The notes: generated from the sequence alone by a model not told the origin. Positions 25,604-35,026 are shown, numbered from the stretch's first letter. The stretch is DNA of 64,000 nt from Actinacidiphila yeochonensis CN732 (GCF_000745345.1 NZ_JQNR01000005.1:4712001-4776000), one strand, 5' to 3'. A program made the numbers and translations.

Positions 25604-26614
25604 TCGACCTGCTGGTGGCCGGCGGCGGCCCGGCCGGACTGGCCACCGCGATCCACGCCGCCCGGGCCGGGCTGGAGGTGGTGGTGGCCGAGCCGCGCCC
25701 CGGCCCGGTGGACAAGGCCTGCGGCGAGGGCCTGATGCCGGGGGCGGTCGCGGCGCTGGCCGAGCTCGGCGTGCCGGTCGGCGGCCGGCCGCTGCGCGGC
25801 ATCCGGTACGTGGACGGCCGGCACCAGGCCGAGGCGCGCTTCCGCGCCGGGCCGGGGCGCGGGGTGCGCCGTACCGAACTGCACGCCGCGCTCGCCGAAC
25901 GGGCCGCGCGGCTGGGCGTTCCGGTGCTGCCGCTGCGGGTGGGCGAGGTGCGGCAGGAGCCGGACCGGGTGCACGCCGCCGGGATCACCGCCCGCTACCT
26001 CGCGGCCGCCGACGGGCTGCACTCCCCGCTCCGGCGCGCCCTGGGCCTGACCGGGCCGCCGGGCCGCGGGCCTGCCCGCTACGGCCTGCGGCGGCACTTC
26101 GCGGTGGCCCCGTGGACGGACTGCGTGGAGGTGCACTGGTCCGGCCGCTCGGAGGCGTACGTGACCCCGGTCGGGCCGGGGCTGGTCGGCGTGGCGCTGC
26201 TGACCAGCGAACGGGCGCCCTTCGACCGCCAGCTCGCCGCCTTCCCGGAGCTGGCCGCGCGGCTGCCGGTGCCCGCCGACCCCCGCGCGCGGCGCCGGCC
26301 CGTTGCGGCAGCCGGTACGCGGCCGGGCGCTGGGACGGGTACTGCTGGTCGGGGACGCGGCCGGCTACGTCGACGCGCTCACCGGCGAGGGCGTCTCGCT
26401 CGCGCTGCGGGCCGCCGCCCACCTGGTGCGCTGCGTGCTCGCCGGCCGGCCCGAGGAGTACGACCGCGCCTGGCGGGCGATGTCGCGGCGCCACCGCGCG
26501 CTGACCGCCGGGCTGCTGCGGGCGCGCGCGAACCCGCTGCTGGCCGCGCGGATCGTGCCGGCGGCGGCCCGGCTGCCGGCGCTCTTCGGCGCGATGGTCA
26601 ACGGCCTGGCCTGA
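25600..26614 (+). CDS. FAD-dependent oxidoreductase, geranylgeranyl-reductase-like (frame break at 26280-26284)
   Basis: The N-terminal FAD motif is 'LLVAGGGPAGLATAIHAARAG' (residues 4-24), followed by 'KACGEGLMPGAV' typical of the geranylgeranyl-reductase/hydroxylase branch. Around residue 227 the family sequence jumps frame. After the 5-C run at 26280-26284 the next frame reads 'RGAGPLRQPVRGRALGR' and the second FAD motif 'VLLVGDAAGYVDALTGEG'. One C too many explains this. It would oxidise or reduce the polyketide/prenyl product, matching an SrsC-like tailoring step. Confidence 0.82.
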
Positions 26615-26631
26615 GCACGCCCGGCGCCGCA

Positions 26632-26649
26632 CCGTCCGGCACCGGACGG
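26632..26649. terminator. Short hairpin between convergent genes
   Basis: CCGTCCGG-CA-CCGGACGG lies between the FAD oxidoreductase and the DUF6529-like gene ends. The stem is short, so this is a tentative bidirectional terminator. Confidence 0.4.
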
Positions 26650-26710
26650 CGCGGTCCGACGAGGGCCGCTCCAGGCGGTCGCGCGCGGCGCCGTACCCGG
26701 GCCGTCAGGT

Positions 26711-27346
26711 TCAGGTGGTGGACAGGCCCGGCACGGAGTCCCCGTTCAGCGCCCACAGCGCGGCCGTGTACCAGAGCAGCGCGATGCCGACGACCAGCAG
26801 CGACCCCACGGCCGGCAGCAGCCAGCCGGGCAGCCTGCGGGAGCGCACCACCAGCACCTTGGCCACGAACGCGCCGTAGAACGCGCAGCCCGCGACGGAG
26901 TGGATCACCACCCGCGGGCTGGTGGTCTCGACGCCGTACGTGACCAGGCAGTGGTACGCGATCGGCAGGGAGAACAGGACGGTGAGGAACCCCAGGGCGC
27001 GGTGCCCCAGCCGGACCGGGCGGGTGCCGCCGCGCAGGCCGGGCAGCCGGCCGTACATCCACAGGGCGAGGCCGAGTTGGACCAGGGCCAGGCAGAGCAG
27101 GGCGCTGCCGAGGCGGGCCTTGAGCGTCACCGCGCCGGTGCCGTGCTGCCCGTACAGGCCGGTGTTGTAGTCGGGGGTCAGGTTGCGGCCCGCGAGGTAG
27201 ATGCCGACGCCGACGGCGACCGGCACCAGGACGCCGAGGGCGACCGCCACCGCGCGCGCCGCGGGAGGGCGGCGCGGCGGTCGGGCGGCGCTGTGCGACC
27301 CGGTCAGCTCGTGACCTGCTTGCCCTTGGGGTTCACGACGTACCAC
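26711..27346 (-). CDS. DUF6529-like membrane protein
   Basis: This is a protein of up to 211 residues with five hydrophobic segments. The pattern 'TPDYNTGLYGQHG', 'KARLGSALLCLALVQLGLAL', 'RLGHRALGFLTVLFSLPIAY' and 'HSVAGCAFYGAFVAKVLVVR' has regularly placed His residues, suggesting a cytochrome-b-like heme membrane protein. I recall this family as DUF6529. The start is uncertain: GTG at 27346 lies inside the upstream lipoprotein gene, and GTG at 27250 would begin just before the first membrane segment. It overlaps or directly follows the lipoprotein gene, so the two likely act together at the membrane. Confidence 0.72.
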   Translation of the reverse strand: MVRREPQGQAGHELTGSHSAARPPRRPPAARAVAVALGVLVPVAVGVGIYLAGRNLTPDYNTGLYGQHGTGAVTLKARLGSALLCLALVQLGLALWMYGRLPGLRGGTRPVRLGHRALGFLTVLFSLPIAYHCLVTYGVETTSPRVVIHSVAGCAFYGAFVAKVLVVRSRRLPGWLLPAVGSLLVVGIALLWYTAALWALNGDSVPGLSTT

Positions 27347-27852
27347 AGGGCGCCGAACTGGTTGACGCCCTGCCCGGTGGTCTTGCCGGCCTTGCCGCCG
27401 TCGCCGACGTAGTAGTAGAGCGGGTGGCCGTTGTAGGTCACCTGCTTGAGGCCGGCTGAGCGCTGGGTGATGCCCAGGAGCTTCTTGTCGGCGCCCTTGC
27501 CGGCCTTGGCGTCGTTGACGGTCAGCAGCGCCGGCCAGGCCACGGCGCAGGCGCCGGTGCAGGTGGACTTGTTCTTCTTGTCGGCCACGAAGAGGTAGAG
27601 GGTGCGGCCCTTGGCGTCCACGAGGATGGTGCCGAGGTTGCCCACGGACTTCGTGGCCACGGTGGCCTGGGTCGGGATCGAGATCTTGTCGGCGGCCGGG
27701 GTGGCTTCCTGCCCCGAGGCGGTGGAGGTGGTGGAGGCGGTCGGAGTCGACGATCCGCTCGCGGAGGAGGAGCTACTGCCCGAACAGCCGGTCAGCAGCG
27801 TGGCCAGCAGGGTGACGGCGGCACACGAGGCCGTCGCGAGGGTGCGTTTCAT
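27304..27852 (-). CDS. Secreted lipoprotein with Lipoprotein_15 repeats
   Basis: This is a 182-residue lipoprotein with lipobox LLTGC near residue 22, a Ser/Thr-rich linker, then two COG4315-type repeats: 'GTILVDAKGRTLYLF' with 'STCTGACAVAWPALL', and 'VTYNGHPLYYYVGD' with 'FGALWYVVNPKG'. The CTGAC motif with its paired Cys is characteristic. These proteins are widespread surface lipoproteins of unknown role. The ATG at 27852 has GGAGC upstream. It forms a pair with the membrane protein downstream, perhaps a redox or sensing pair (inference). Confidence 0.88.
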   Translation of the reverse strand: MKRTLATASCAAVTLLATLLTGCSGSSSSSASGSSTPTASTTSTASGQEATPAADKISIPTQATVATKSVGNLGTILVDAKGRTLYLFVADKKNKSTCTGACAVAWPALLTVNDAKAGKGADKKLLGITQRSAGLKQVTYNGHPLYYYVGDGGKAGKTTGQGVNQFGALWYVVNPKGKQVTS

Positions 27853-28081
27853 CACAGCTCCGAAGGTGGGCGCAAGTGGGGGGTCCCAGCCTCCCTCCGC
27901 GCCCCCGCCGTACCCGGGTACGCCACACGCGGACGCCGCCGTGACCAGGCAGGATCAGCCAAGCGGCCCAGCGCCCGCGCGCCCCGGCGGGCTCCGGGCG
28001 CGGCGGCGCCACCCGGCCCGGACCCCCGGAGCCTCTCCGCGGACGACAGGGCCGGCGGGCCCCGGACCCCGGGGGCGCCGC

Positions 28082-29995
28082 TCAGCCCTGACGGGTGGAG
28101 CCGCTGTCCCCGCCGTCGATCAGCAGCGCCCGGTCGCGGGCGGCCAGCACCGACGCCGACAGGCTCGCGATGTCGTACGCCCCGTGGTGGCGGCGGCCGT
28201 TGACGAAGAAGGTCGGGGTGCCCGACACGGTGCTCAGGTCCGCCGACTCCACGTCCCGCGCCACCCGCGCGGCGCCCCTGCGGTTCTTCAGCGCGTGCTT
28301 GAACGTGTCCACGTCCAGGCCGACATCGGTGGCGTGCCGCAGCAGGTCGCGCAGCGTCAGCTCCTCCTGACGGGAGATCAGCAGGTCCCGCATCTCCCAG
28401 AACCGGCCCTGGAGCGCCGCCGCCTCGGCCGCCTCCGCGGCGAGCTGCGCGTGCGGGTGCACGTCCGTCAGCGGCAGGTGCCGCCACACGTACCGGATGT
28501 CGCCGAAGTCAGCCAGCAGCTCGCGCACCACGTCCTCGGCCTGGCCGCAGTACGGGCACTCGAAGTCGCCGTACTCCACCACCGTCACCGGCGCGTCCAG
28601 CGGGCCGCGGATGTGGTCCCGCCCGGGGTCCACCGGCTCGGCCAGGTCCACCACGCCCGCCGCCGTGCCCAGCAGCGCCTTCGCCCGCCGCGCGGGCGGC
28701 AGCCACGAGGTCGCCAGCGCCACCGCCGAGGTGCTCAGCATCGCGAAGACGACCGCGCTGAGCACGCCGATCTTCGCCTCGTCCAGCTGCTGCCCGTGGA
28801 AGGCGAGGGTCGCGATCAGCAGCGAGACGGTGAAGCCGATCCCGGCGATGGTGCCGCCGCCGGCGACCGCCGCCCACCCCACCGGCGGCCGGGTCCGGCC
28901 CCGGCTCGCCACCGTGGCCAGCGCCGTGGAACCGAGGATGCCGATCGGCTTGCCGGCACCGTAGGCCAGCAGGATGCCCAGCGTCACCGGCGAGGTGAAG
29001 GCGTGCGAGAGCAGCCCGCCGTCGATCCGGATGCCCGCGTTGGCCAGCGCGAACAGCGGCACGATCACGTAGCTGCTCCACGGGTGCCACAGCCGCTGCA
29101 GCCGGTCGTTGGGGGACAGCGCCGAGGCGATGCCCAGCCGCGCCTCCCGCTCCAGCTCCGCCGTCGGCTGCTCCCGGAAGGAGCGGAACAGGCCCGTCGC
29201 CCGCTCCAGCGCCTCCCGCGGCGCCGGGTACGCGAACGCCGTCAGGCCGATCAGCAGGCCGACCACCACCGGGTCCACCCCCGAGTGGACGAACGCCACC
29301 CACGCCGTGATCCCCAGCAGCGCGTACACCCCGCCCCGGCGGACGTCGGCCCGCCGCGCCACCAGGCAGGCCGCCAGCGCCGCGACGCCGACCGCCAGCG
29401 GCGTCCACACGATGCGGTCGCTGTAGGCGACGGCGATCACCGCGAGCGCCACGAAGTCGTCTACCACGGCCACGGTGAGGATGAACGTGTGCAGCCGGCG
29501 CGGGAAGCGCGAACCCAGCAGCGCCAGCATGCCGAGCGCGAACGCCGTGTCGGTGGACATCGCCGCACCCCAGCCGTGGCCGGAGGAACGGCCCGCGTTC
29601 ACCGCCAGGTAGAGGACCACCGGCACCACCATGCCGCTCACCCCGGCCAGCAGCGGCAGCGCGATCCGGCGCCGGTCGCGCAGCTCTCCCATGTCGAACT
29701 CGCGCCTGGCCTCCAAGCCGACGACCAGGAAGAACAGCGTCATCAGGCCGCTGTTCACCCACTCGCGCAGGTCCATGTCGACGCCGTGCCCGCCCAGCCG
29801 CACCGACAGCCGGGTGGCCCACACCTCGGTGTAGTCGCCGGGCGCCGCGTTGGCCCACACCAGCGCCGCGACCGTGGCGGCCAGCAGTACGGCGGCGCTG
29901 CCGGTCTCGGTACGGATGTACGCCCACGGCGTCGCCGTACTCTCCCGGTCGCGCTCGCTGCGGTCCGTGAAAGGAGCCGTGAAGCCCCGGAACAT
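28082..29995 (-). CDS. nhaA: NhaA-type Na+/H+ antiporter fused to a DsbA-like thioredoxin domain
   Basis: This protein has about 637 residues. The first ~420 form NhaA with about eleven membrane segments, 'WVNSGLMTLFFLVVGLE', 'STDTAFALGMLALLG' and the ion-binding Asp pair in 'VAVVDDFVALAV'. The last ~190 residues are a DsbA/thioredoxin fold with CPYC ('GDFECPYCGQAED') and the cis-Pro loop 'SGTPTFFVNG'. The fusion is known in actinobacteria. GGGAGG lies 4 bases before the ATG at 29995; ATG at 30010 is an alternative. It is divergent from the NfeD/flotillin pair. Confidence 0.92.
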   Translation of the reverse strand: MFRGFTAPFTDRSERDRESTATPWAYIRTETGSAAVLLAATVAALVWANAAPGDYTEVWATRLSVRLGGHGVDMDLREWVNSGLMTLFFLVVGLEARREFDMGELRDRRRIALPLLAGVSGMVVPVVLYLAVNAGRSSGHGWGAAMSTDTAFALGMLALLGSRFPRRLHTFILTVAVVDDFVALAVIAVAYSDRIVWTPLAVGVAALAACLVARRADVRRGGVYALLGITAWVAFVHSGVDPVVVGLLIGLTAFAYPAPREALERATGLFRSFREQPTAELEREARLGIASALSPNDRLQRLWHPWSSYVIVPLFALANAGIRIDGGLLSHAFTSPVTLGILLAYGAGKPIGILGSTALATVASRGRTRPPVGWAAVAGGGTIAGIGFTVSLLIATLAFHGQQLDEAKIGVLSAVVFAMLSTSAVALATSWLPPARRAKALLGTAAGVVDLAEPVDPGRDHIRGPLDAPVTVVEYGDFECPYCGQAEDVVRELLADFGDIRYVWRHLPLTDVHPHAQLAAEAAEAAALQGRFWEMRDLLISRQEELTLRDLLRHATDVGLDVDTFKHALKNRRGAARVARDVESADLSTVSGTPTFFVNGRRHHGAYDIASLSASVLAARDRALLIDGGDSGSTRQG

Positions 29996-30271
29996 CCAGC
30001 CTCCCACCATGTCGCGGACCCTGGCCGGACCCGCACCGCACCCCGGCTTCTCCAGCGGGCGGTGGACCCGATCATGCCAGGGCGCCGGGCGCGGCCGCCC
30101 GTCGGAGACACCGTGGCGCGCCCCGCGGAAAGCGACGCCGCGGAGACGGAACCGCGCCGCCGCCGCGCGCGTATTCCGTAGCGACCGTCGGAGATCCCGC
30201 GGCGCGCGCCGGTGGGAGGATGGTCACGGTCGGAAACTCGCACAACCACGACGACAAGGGGGCAGCCGCGA

Positions 30272-30505
30272 ATGGCACGTGACGACGCCGTGGTCGGCTG
30301 CACGGGGGAGCTGCTCATCGCCACCCGGGGCCCGGCCGGTCCCGGTGAGGTCCTGGTGAGGGTGCGCGGCGGCTCGGAGACCTTTCTCGCCTGGTCGGAC
30401 GAACCCCTGCCCAGGGGGACGACCGTGCTGGTGGTCGAGTCCCGCGGCAGCCGCCAGGTGGACGTCATCAAGTGGGTCGACCCCTTGGACGCCCTGGCCG
30501 GCTGA
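30272..30505 (+). CDS. NfeD-like OB-fold protein without membrane segments
   Basis: This 77-residue protein corresponds to the C-terminal OB-fold of NfeD: 'VGCTGELLIATRGPAGPGEVLV', 'FLAWSDEPLPRGTTVLVVES'. There are no hydrophobic spans, so unlike full NfeD it is soluble. It lies 27 bases before a flotillin gene, the standard NfeD-flotillin pairing that organises membrane microdomains. The ATG at 30272 begins the domain. An upstream in-frame start adds only unconserved residues. Confidence 0.83.
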   Translation: MARDDAVVGCTGELLIATRGPAGPGEVLVRVRGGSETFLAWSDEPLPRGTTVLVVESRGSRQVDVIKWVDPLDALAG

Positions 30506-30532
30506 GCGGCGCAACTGAAGGAGAAGAAGAGG

Positions 30533-31696
30533 ATGTTGGGTTACCGCGTGCCCGCCCCTGATGAGGCGATGCTCATCTCGGGCGGTCGGCGAGGGCTTGG
30601 CGGAGCGCCGTTCCGCGTCGTGACGGGGCACGGCAAGTTCGTGCTGCCGGTCTTCCGCAAGACCCGCTTCCTGACCCTGGCGATGTGCGAGGCCGAGGTC
30701 GCTGAGCGGTGCGTCACCCGGCAGGGCATCGGGCTCACGGTCAAGGCGGTGATCGCCTTCAAGGTCGGCAACGACCACGAGAGCATCGTCAACGCCGGCC
30801 AGCGCTTCCTGTCCGACCAGGACCAGATGGCGATCCTCACCGGGCGGATCTTCGCCGGGCACCTGAGGTCCATCATCGGCTCCATGACGGTCGAGGAGAT
30901 CGTCACCGAGCGGCAGAAGCTCGCGATGGAGGTGCTGGAGACCTCCAAGGCGGAGATGGCCAAGATCGGGCTGATCGTGGACTCGCTCCAGATCCAGTCC
31001 ATCGACGACGGGGACACCGGCTACATCGACGCGATGTCCGCGCCGCACAAGGCCGCGATCCAGCGGCAGGCGCAGATCGCCCAGGCGCAGGCCACCCAGG
31101 CGTCGGTGGAGGCCCAGCAGGTCGCGGCCCGCAACCAGGCCGAGTACGCCCGGCAGACCGCCGTGGTGCAGGCCGAGTACAACGCCCAGGTGGACCGCGC
31201 CCAGGCAGAGGCCGCCCAGGCCGGTCCGCTGGCCCAGGCGCACGCGCAGCAGGAGGTGCTGGCCGCGCAGACCGAACTGGCGCTGCGCGCGGCCGAGCTG
31301 CGCCAGCAGCAGCTGGTCGCGGAGATCGTCAAGCCCGCCGAGGCCGAGGCCGAGCGGATCCGGGTGCTGGCCGTCGCCGAGGCGGAGCGGATGCGCATCC
31401 AGGCCGAGGCGTCGGCCTCGCACAACCGGATCGCGCTGGACCGGATGCTCATCGAGCAGCTGCCGCAGATTGTCAAGGAGGCGTCGGCGGGTCTGGCCGG
31501 CGCCAACCTCAACGTCCTCAACGGCGCCGACGGCCTCGGTGAGCTGGCCGCCGGCCTGGTCAGCCAGGGCCTGAGCATCCTGGACTCGGTCCGCGCCAAC
31601 CTCGGCGACTCCGGTGGCGGTACCGGCGCCGAGGTCGCCCTGCGGGAGCGCGAGGCCAAGGGCGGCAGCGGCTCCGGGCGCATCGACATCGGCTGA
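30533..31696 (+). CDS. Flotillin/SPFH domain protein
   Basis: This 387-residue protein has an SPFH domain at residues ~1-150 ('MAILTGRIFAGHLRSIIGSM', 'LAMEVLETSKAEMAKIGL') followed by a long Ala/Gln/Glu-rich coiled coil (~165-310). A Gly-rich tail follows. There is no N-terminal hairpin membrane segment, so membrane attachment must be through lipid modification or oligomer contact. Flotillins scaffold functional membrane microdomains together with NfeD proteins. The ribosome binding site AAGGAGAAGAAGAGG precedes the ATG. Confidence 0.92.
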   Translation: MLGYRVPAPDEAMLISGGRRGLGGAPFRVVTGHGKFVLPVFRKTRFLTLAMCEAEVAERCVTRQGIGLTVKAVIAFKVGNDHESIVNAGQRFLSDQDQMAILTGRIFAGHLRSIIGSMTVEEIVTERQKLAMEVLETSKAEMAKIGLIVDSLQIQSIDDGDTGYIDAMSAPHKAAIQRQAQIAQAQATQASVEAQQVAARNQAEYARQTAVVQAEYNAQVDRAQAEAAQAGPLAQAHAQQEVLAAQTELALRAAELRQQQLVAEIVKPAEAEAERIRVLAVAEAERMRIQAEASASHNRIALDRMLIEQLPQIVKEASAGLAGANLNVLNGADGLGELAAGLVSQGLSILDSVRANLGDSGGGTGAEVALREREAKGGSGSGRIDIG

Positions 31697-31836
31697 CCCG
31701 GAACGCGGGAGCGCGTAAACGCGGGAACGCCGGTGCGGGCCGGTCCGGACACGGGCCGGCCCGTTCGCCATCCGTCGCCGTCCGCGCTCGCGCCGACCGC
31801 GCCCACAGGCGGTCGGGAAGCCGACGCGGAGCCGGC

Positions 31837-32520
31837 TCAGCCGGCCGCGGCCCGGGCGCCCGGGACGGCGGACGCCGCCGAGTCCGCAGGGCCGTCCGGG
31901 CGGGACGGCACTGCCGCCCGCGCGCCCTGGCGCACCCGGGCCCGGTAGCCGGCCACCTTCGCGAGGTTGCCGCACCGCTCCATCGAGCACCAGCGCCGGC
32001 GCCGCGCCTGCGAGTCGTCCACGAAGAGCAGCGAGCACGCCGGGTGGCCGCACTCCTTCACCCGGGCCAGGTCCGGCCCGCCCAGCAGCAGCACCCCGTC
32101 CCGCGCCACCGTCGCCAGTGCCGCCACCGCCTCGTCCCGCTGCTGCCACCGCACCCCCGGCGCCCCCGCGGCGAAAGCCAGCTGCGGCACGAGGTCCGGC
32201 CGGGCCGCGGCCCGGTTGAGCGCCGCGACGTCCGCCCGCGCGTACGAGGAGCCCTCCGTCGCGGCGCGCACCAGCCGGTACAGCGCCTCCCGCAGCGCCC
32301 GGGCCCGGGCCAGTTCGGCGCTGCCGACCCGCGGCAGCCCGGCCTCGGGGGCCAGCAGTCCGGCCGCCGCGAACCAGCGCGCCAGCGCCGCCGTGTCCGG
32401 CAGGCCCTCCACCGGGTCGGTGTGCCGCCGGCCCAGGGTCGCCGCGAAGTCCAGGCACACCCGGCCGCCGACGAAGGCGAATTCACCCCCGCCGCTGTCC
32501 GCCGACGCGTCCGCTGCCAT
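31837..32520 (-). CDS. CGNR zinc finger / ABATE domain regulator
   Basis: This 227-residue protein has an N-terminal ABATE-type domain ('FVGGRVCLDFAATLGRR') and a C-terminal CGNR zinc finger at residues ~160-200: 'VKECGHPACSLLFVDDS' and 'RRRWCSMERCGNLAKV', with Cys-x4-Cys and Cys-x4-Cys. The fourth residue after CGN is Leu-Ala instead of the canonical CGNR Arg, a small deviation. Family members are presumed stress-related transcription regulators. An inverted repeat lies 19-39 bases before the start, consistent with autoregulation. Confidence 0.88.
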   Translation of the reverse strand: MAADASADSGGGEFAFVGGRVCLDFAATLGRRHTDPVEGLPDTAALARWFAAAGLLAPEAGLPRVGSAELARARALREALYRLVRAATEGSSYARADVAALNRAAARPDLVPQLAFAAGAPGVRWQQRDEAVAALATVARDGVLLLGGPDLARVKECGHPACSLLFVDDSQARRRRWCSMERCGNLAKVAGYRARVRQGARAAVPSRPDGPADSAASAVPGARAAAG

Positions 32521-32850
32521 CCCCCGACCGTAGCATGTGACACCTTTTCAGACGGTGTCGACCGGCTCCGCGCTCCTCCCCGTTCGGCCGTGCCGCACCC
32601 TCCCGTACGGCGCTACCGCCGGTAGCATCTCCGGCCCCGTCCACCTCGCCCGCCCGCCTCCACCGCGCCCCGCGAGGGCCGCCGCCGCAGGTCGCGGGCC
32701 CTTCCGGCCGGCCGCCGCGGGCGGCGGGTGCCGCCGCGCTCCGCTGGCGCGGCATCCGCCACCGGGGTACTACAGAAAGTGCGAAGCGGCGCCGCGCGGG
32801 CAGGCGCAGTGATCGGAACACCACCCGACCCACTGGAAGGGACGGACACC
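32521..32850. promoter_or_regulatory. Divergent control region, CGNR regulator / NDH-2 gene
   Basis: 330 bases. Near the CGNR side is the inverted repeat at 32539-32559. Near the NDH-2 side, GGAAGGGACGG precedes the GTG at 32851 and TACTAC at ~32767 is a possible -10 element. No gene is seen. Confidence 0.45.
32539..32559. promoter_or_regulatory. Inverted repeat in the CGNR promoter
   Basis: GACACC-N9-GGTGTC lies just upstream of a possible -10 element (minus strand ATGCTA at ~32531-32536) of the CGNR gene. Symmetry and placement fit a dimeric regulator site; the regulator is not identified. Confidence 0.4.
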
Positions 32851-34218
32851 GTGGCACGACCGAAGATCCTCGTGGTGGGCGCCGGCTTCGCCGGAGTGGG
32901 CTGCGTACGGCGGATGGAGCGCAGACTCGACGCCGGCGAGGCCGACATCGCCCTGGTCACGCCCACCTCCTACCAGCTCTACCTGCCGCTGCTGCCACAG
33001 GTCGCCTCCGGCGTCCTGACCCCGCAGTCGATCGCGGTGTCCCTGCGCCGCAGCCAGAAGCACCGCACCCGCATCATTCCCGGCGGTGCGATCGGCGTCG
33101 ACACCAAGGCGAAGGTGTGCGTCGTCCGGAAGATCACCGGCGAGATCGTCAACGAACCGTACGACTACCTGGTGCTCTCCCCGGGCAGCATCACCCGCAC
33201 CTTCGACATCCCGGGCCTGGTCGACCACGCGCGCGGCATGAAGACCCTCGCCGAGGCGGCCTACGTCCGCGACCACGTCATCGCCCAGCTCGACCTCGCC
33301 GACGCCAGCCAGGACCCGGCCGAGCGCGCCTCCCGGCTGCAGTTCGTGGTGGTCGGCGGCGGCTACGCCGGGACCGAGACCGCGGCCTGCCTCCAGCGGC
33401 TGACCACCAACGCCGTCAAGCGCTATCCGCACCTGGACCCGTCCGAGATCAAGTGGCACCTGATCGACATCGCGCCCAAGCTGATGCCCGAGCTGGGCGA
33501 CAAGCTCGGCCTGAGCGCCCTGAAGATCCTGCGCGACCGCGGCATCGACATCTCCCTCGGCGTGTCCGTGGCCAAGGCCGGGGCGGAGGAGGTCACCTTC
33601 ACCGACGGCCGGGTGCTGCCCTGCCGGACGCTGATCTGGACGGCCGGCGTCGTCGCCAGCCCGCTGGTGGGGACCCTGGACGCCGAGACCGTCCGCGGCC
33701 GCCTCGCGGTGACCGCCCAGATGACCGTCCCCGGGCACGACGGCGTCTTCGCGCTCGGCGACGCCGCCGCCGTCCCGGACCTGGCCAAGGACGACGAGGG
33801 CGCCATCTGCCCGCCCACCGCGCAGCACGCGATGCGCCAAGGCCGCCGGGTCGCCGACAACGTCATCGCCACCCTCCGCGAGCAGCCGCTCCAGCCCTAC
33901 ATCCACAAGGACCTCGGCCTGGTCGTCGACCTGGGCGGCGCCGACGCCGTCTCCAAGCCGATGGGCGTCGAGCTGCGCGGCCTGCCGGCGCAGGCGGTGG
34001 CCCGCGGCTACCACTGGTCGGCGCTGCGCACCAACGTCGCCAAGACCCGGGTGCTGACCAACTGGCTGCTCAACGCGGCGGCCGGCGACGACTTCGTACG
34101 CACCGGCTTCCAGGCCCGCCGGCCCGCCACGCTGCGCGACTTCGAGTACACCGACGCCTACCTCACCCCCGAACAGATCCGCGAGCACGCCCAGGGCGGG
34201 CAGTTCCTGAAGAAGTGA
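32851..34218 (+). CDS. ndh: Type II NADH dehydrogenase (NDH-2)
   Basis: This is a 455-residue single-subunit NADH:menaquinone oxidoreductase. The FAD-binding motif is 'VVGAGFAGVGC' (residues ~7-17), the NADH-binding motif 'VVVGGGYAGTETAA' (~168-181), and the second FAD contact 'VFALGDAAAVPD'. The C-terminal amphipathic region ('VAKTRVLTNWLLN') is the usual membrane-docking part. It feeds electrons into the quinone pool without proton pumping. GTG start with GGAAGGGACGG upstream. Confidence 0.92.
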   Translation: MARPKILVVGAGFAGVGCVRRMERRLDAGEADIALVTPTSYQLYLPLLPQVASGVLTPQSIAVSLRRSQKHRTRIIPGGAIGVDTKAKVCVVRKITGEIVNEPYDYLVLSPGSITRTFDIPGLVDHARGMKTLAEAAYVRDHVIAQLDLADASQDPAERASRLQFVVVGGGYAGTETAACLQRLTTNAVKRYPHLDPSEIKWHLIDIAPKLMPELGDKLGLSALKILRDRGIDISLGVSVAKAGAEEVTFTDGRVLPCRTLIWTAGVVASPLVGTLDAETVRGRLAVTAQMTVPGHDGVFALGDAAAVPDLAKDDEGAICPPTAQHAMRQGRRVADNVIATLREQPLQPYIHKDLGLVVDLGGADAVSKPMGVELRGLPAQAVARGYHWSALRTNVAKTRVLTNWLLNAAAGDDFVRTGFQARRPATLRDFEYTDAYLTPEQIREHAQGGQFLKK

Positions 34219-34322
34219 CCGGCGTCCTCCGCGCGGGTCGGCGGGGCCCGAGCCCACCGGCGCCGCCGTGCCCGGACCCACCCCGGGCCCGCGCACCCGG
34301 CGCCGGATGGCATGATCGGAGC

Positions 34323-35026
34323 GTGGCAGACCGCATCATCGCCGCCTGTGACGGCGCCTCCAAAGGAAACCCGGACCGGCCGCGTGGGCGTGGGTGACGG
34401 CCGGCGGGTCGGGCGAGCCCGACCGCTGGGAGGCGGGGCCGCTCGGCACCGCGACCAACAACGTCGCCGAGCTCACCGCGCTGGAGCGGCTGCTGTCGTC
34501 GGTGGACCCCGGCGTGCCGCTGGAGGTCCGGATGGACTCCCAGTACGCGATGAACGCCGTCACCAAGTGGCTGCCCGGCTGGAAGCGCAAGGGCTGGAAG
34601 ACCACCGCCGGCAAGCCCGTGGCCAACCAGGAGCTGGTGGTGCGCATCGACGAGCTGCTGGCCGGCCGCAGCGTGGAGTTCCGCTACGTCCCCGCCCACC
34701 AGGTCGACGGCGACCGGCTCAACGACTTCGCCGACCGCGCCGCCAGCCAGGCCGCCGTCGTCCAGCAGCCCGCGGGCAGCGCGCTGGACTCGCCGGAGCC
34801 GCCGCCGGCCCCCGCGAGCAGCCGCAAACCCGCGAAGGCGCCGCGGTCCGGCACCGCCACCGGCACCGCGCCCGGCGGCGCCTCGGGCTCGGTGCGGACC
34901 GCGTCCGGGCCGCCGCGCACCCTCAAGGCCAAGTTCCCGGGGCGGTGCCGCTGCGGGCGCGCCTACGCGGTCGGCGAGCCCATCACCAAGAACGCCGACG
35001 GCTGGGGCCACCCGGACTGCCGCTGA
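34323..35026 (+). CDS. rnhA: Ribonuclease HI with C-terminal Cys-containing tail (frame break near 34370)
   Basis: The GTG at 34323 opens 'IIAACDGASKGNP', then the frame runs into a stop. With one more C at 34370-34372 it continues as 'GPAAWAWVTAGG', the RNase HI consensus. Catalytic residues are the Asp in ACDGAS, the Glu in 'NNVAELTAL', the Asp in 'VRMDSQYAMN' and the Asp in 'RLNDFAD', all present. After residue ~150 there is a Pro/Ala linker and a short 'GRCRCGRAYAVGEPI' module ending in Cys. It removes RNA from RNA/DNA hybrids. The break is very probably a sequence error. Confidence 0.85.

Noticed and set aside
34323..34400. Programmed ribosomal frameshift in RNase HI
   Set aside because: No slippery heptamer or downstream pseudoknot is apparent and similar breaks occur at many C-runs, so a missing base is simpler.
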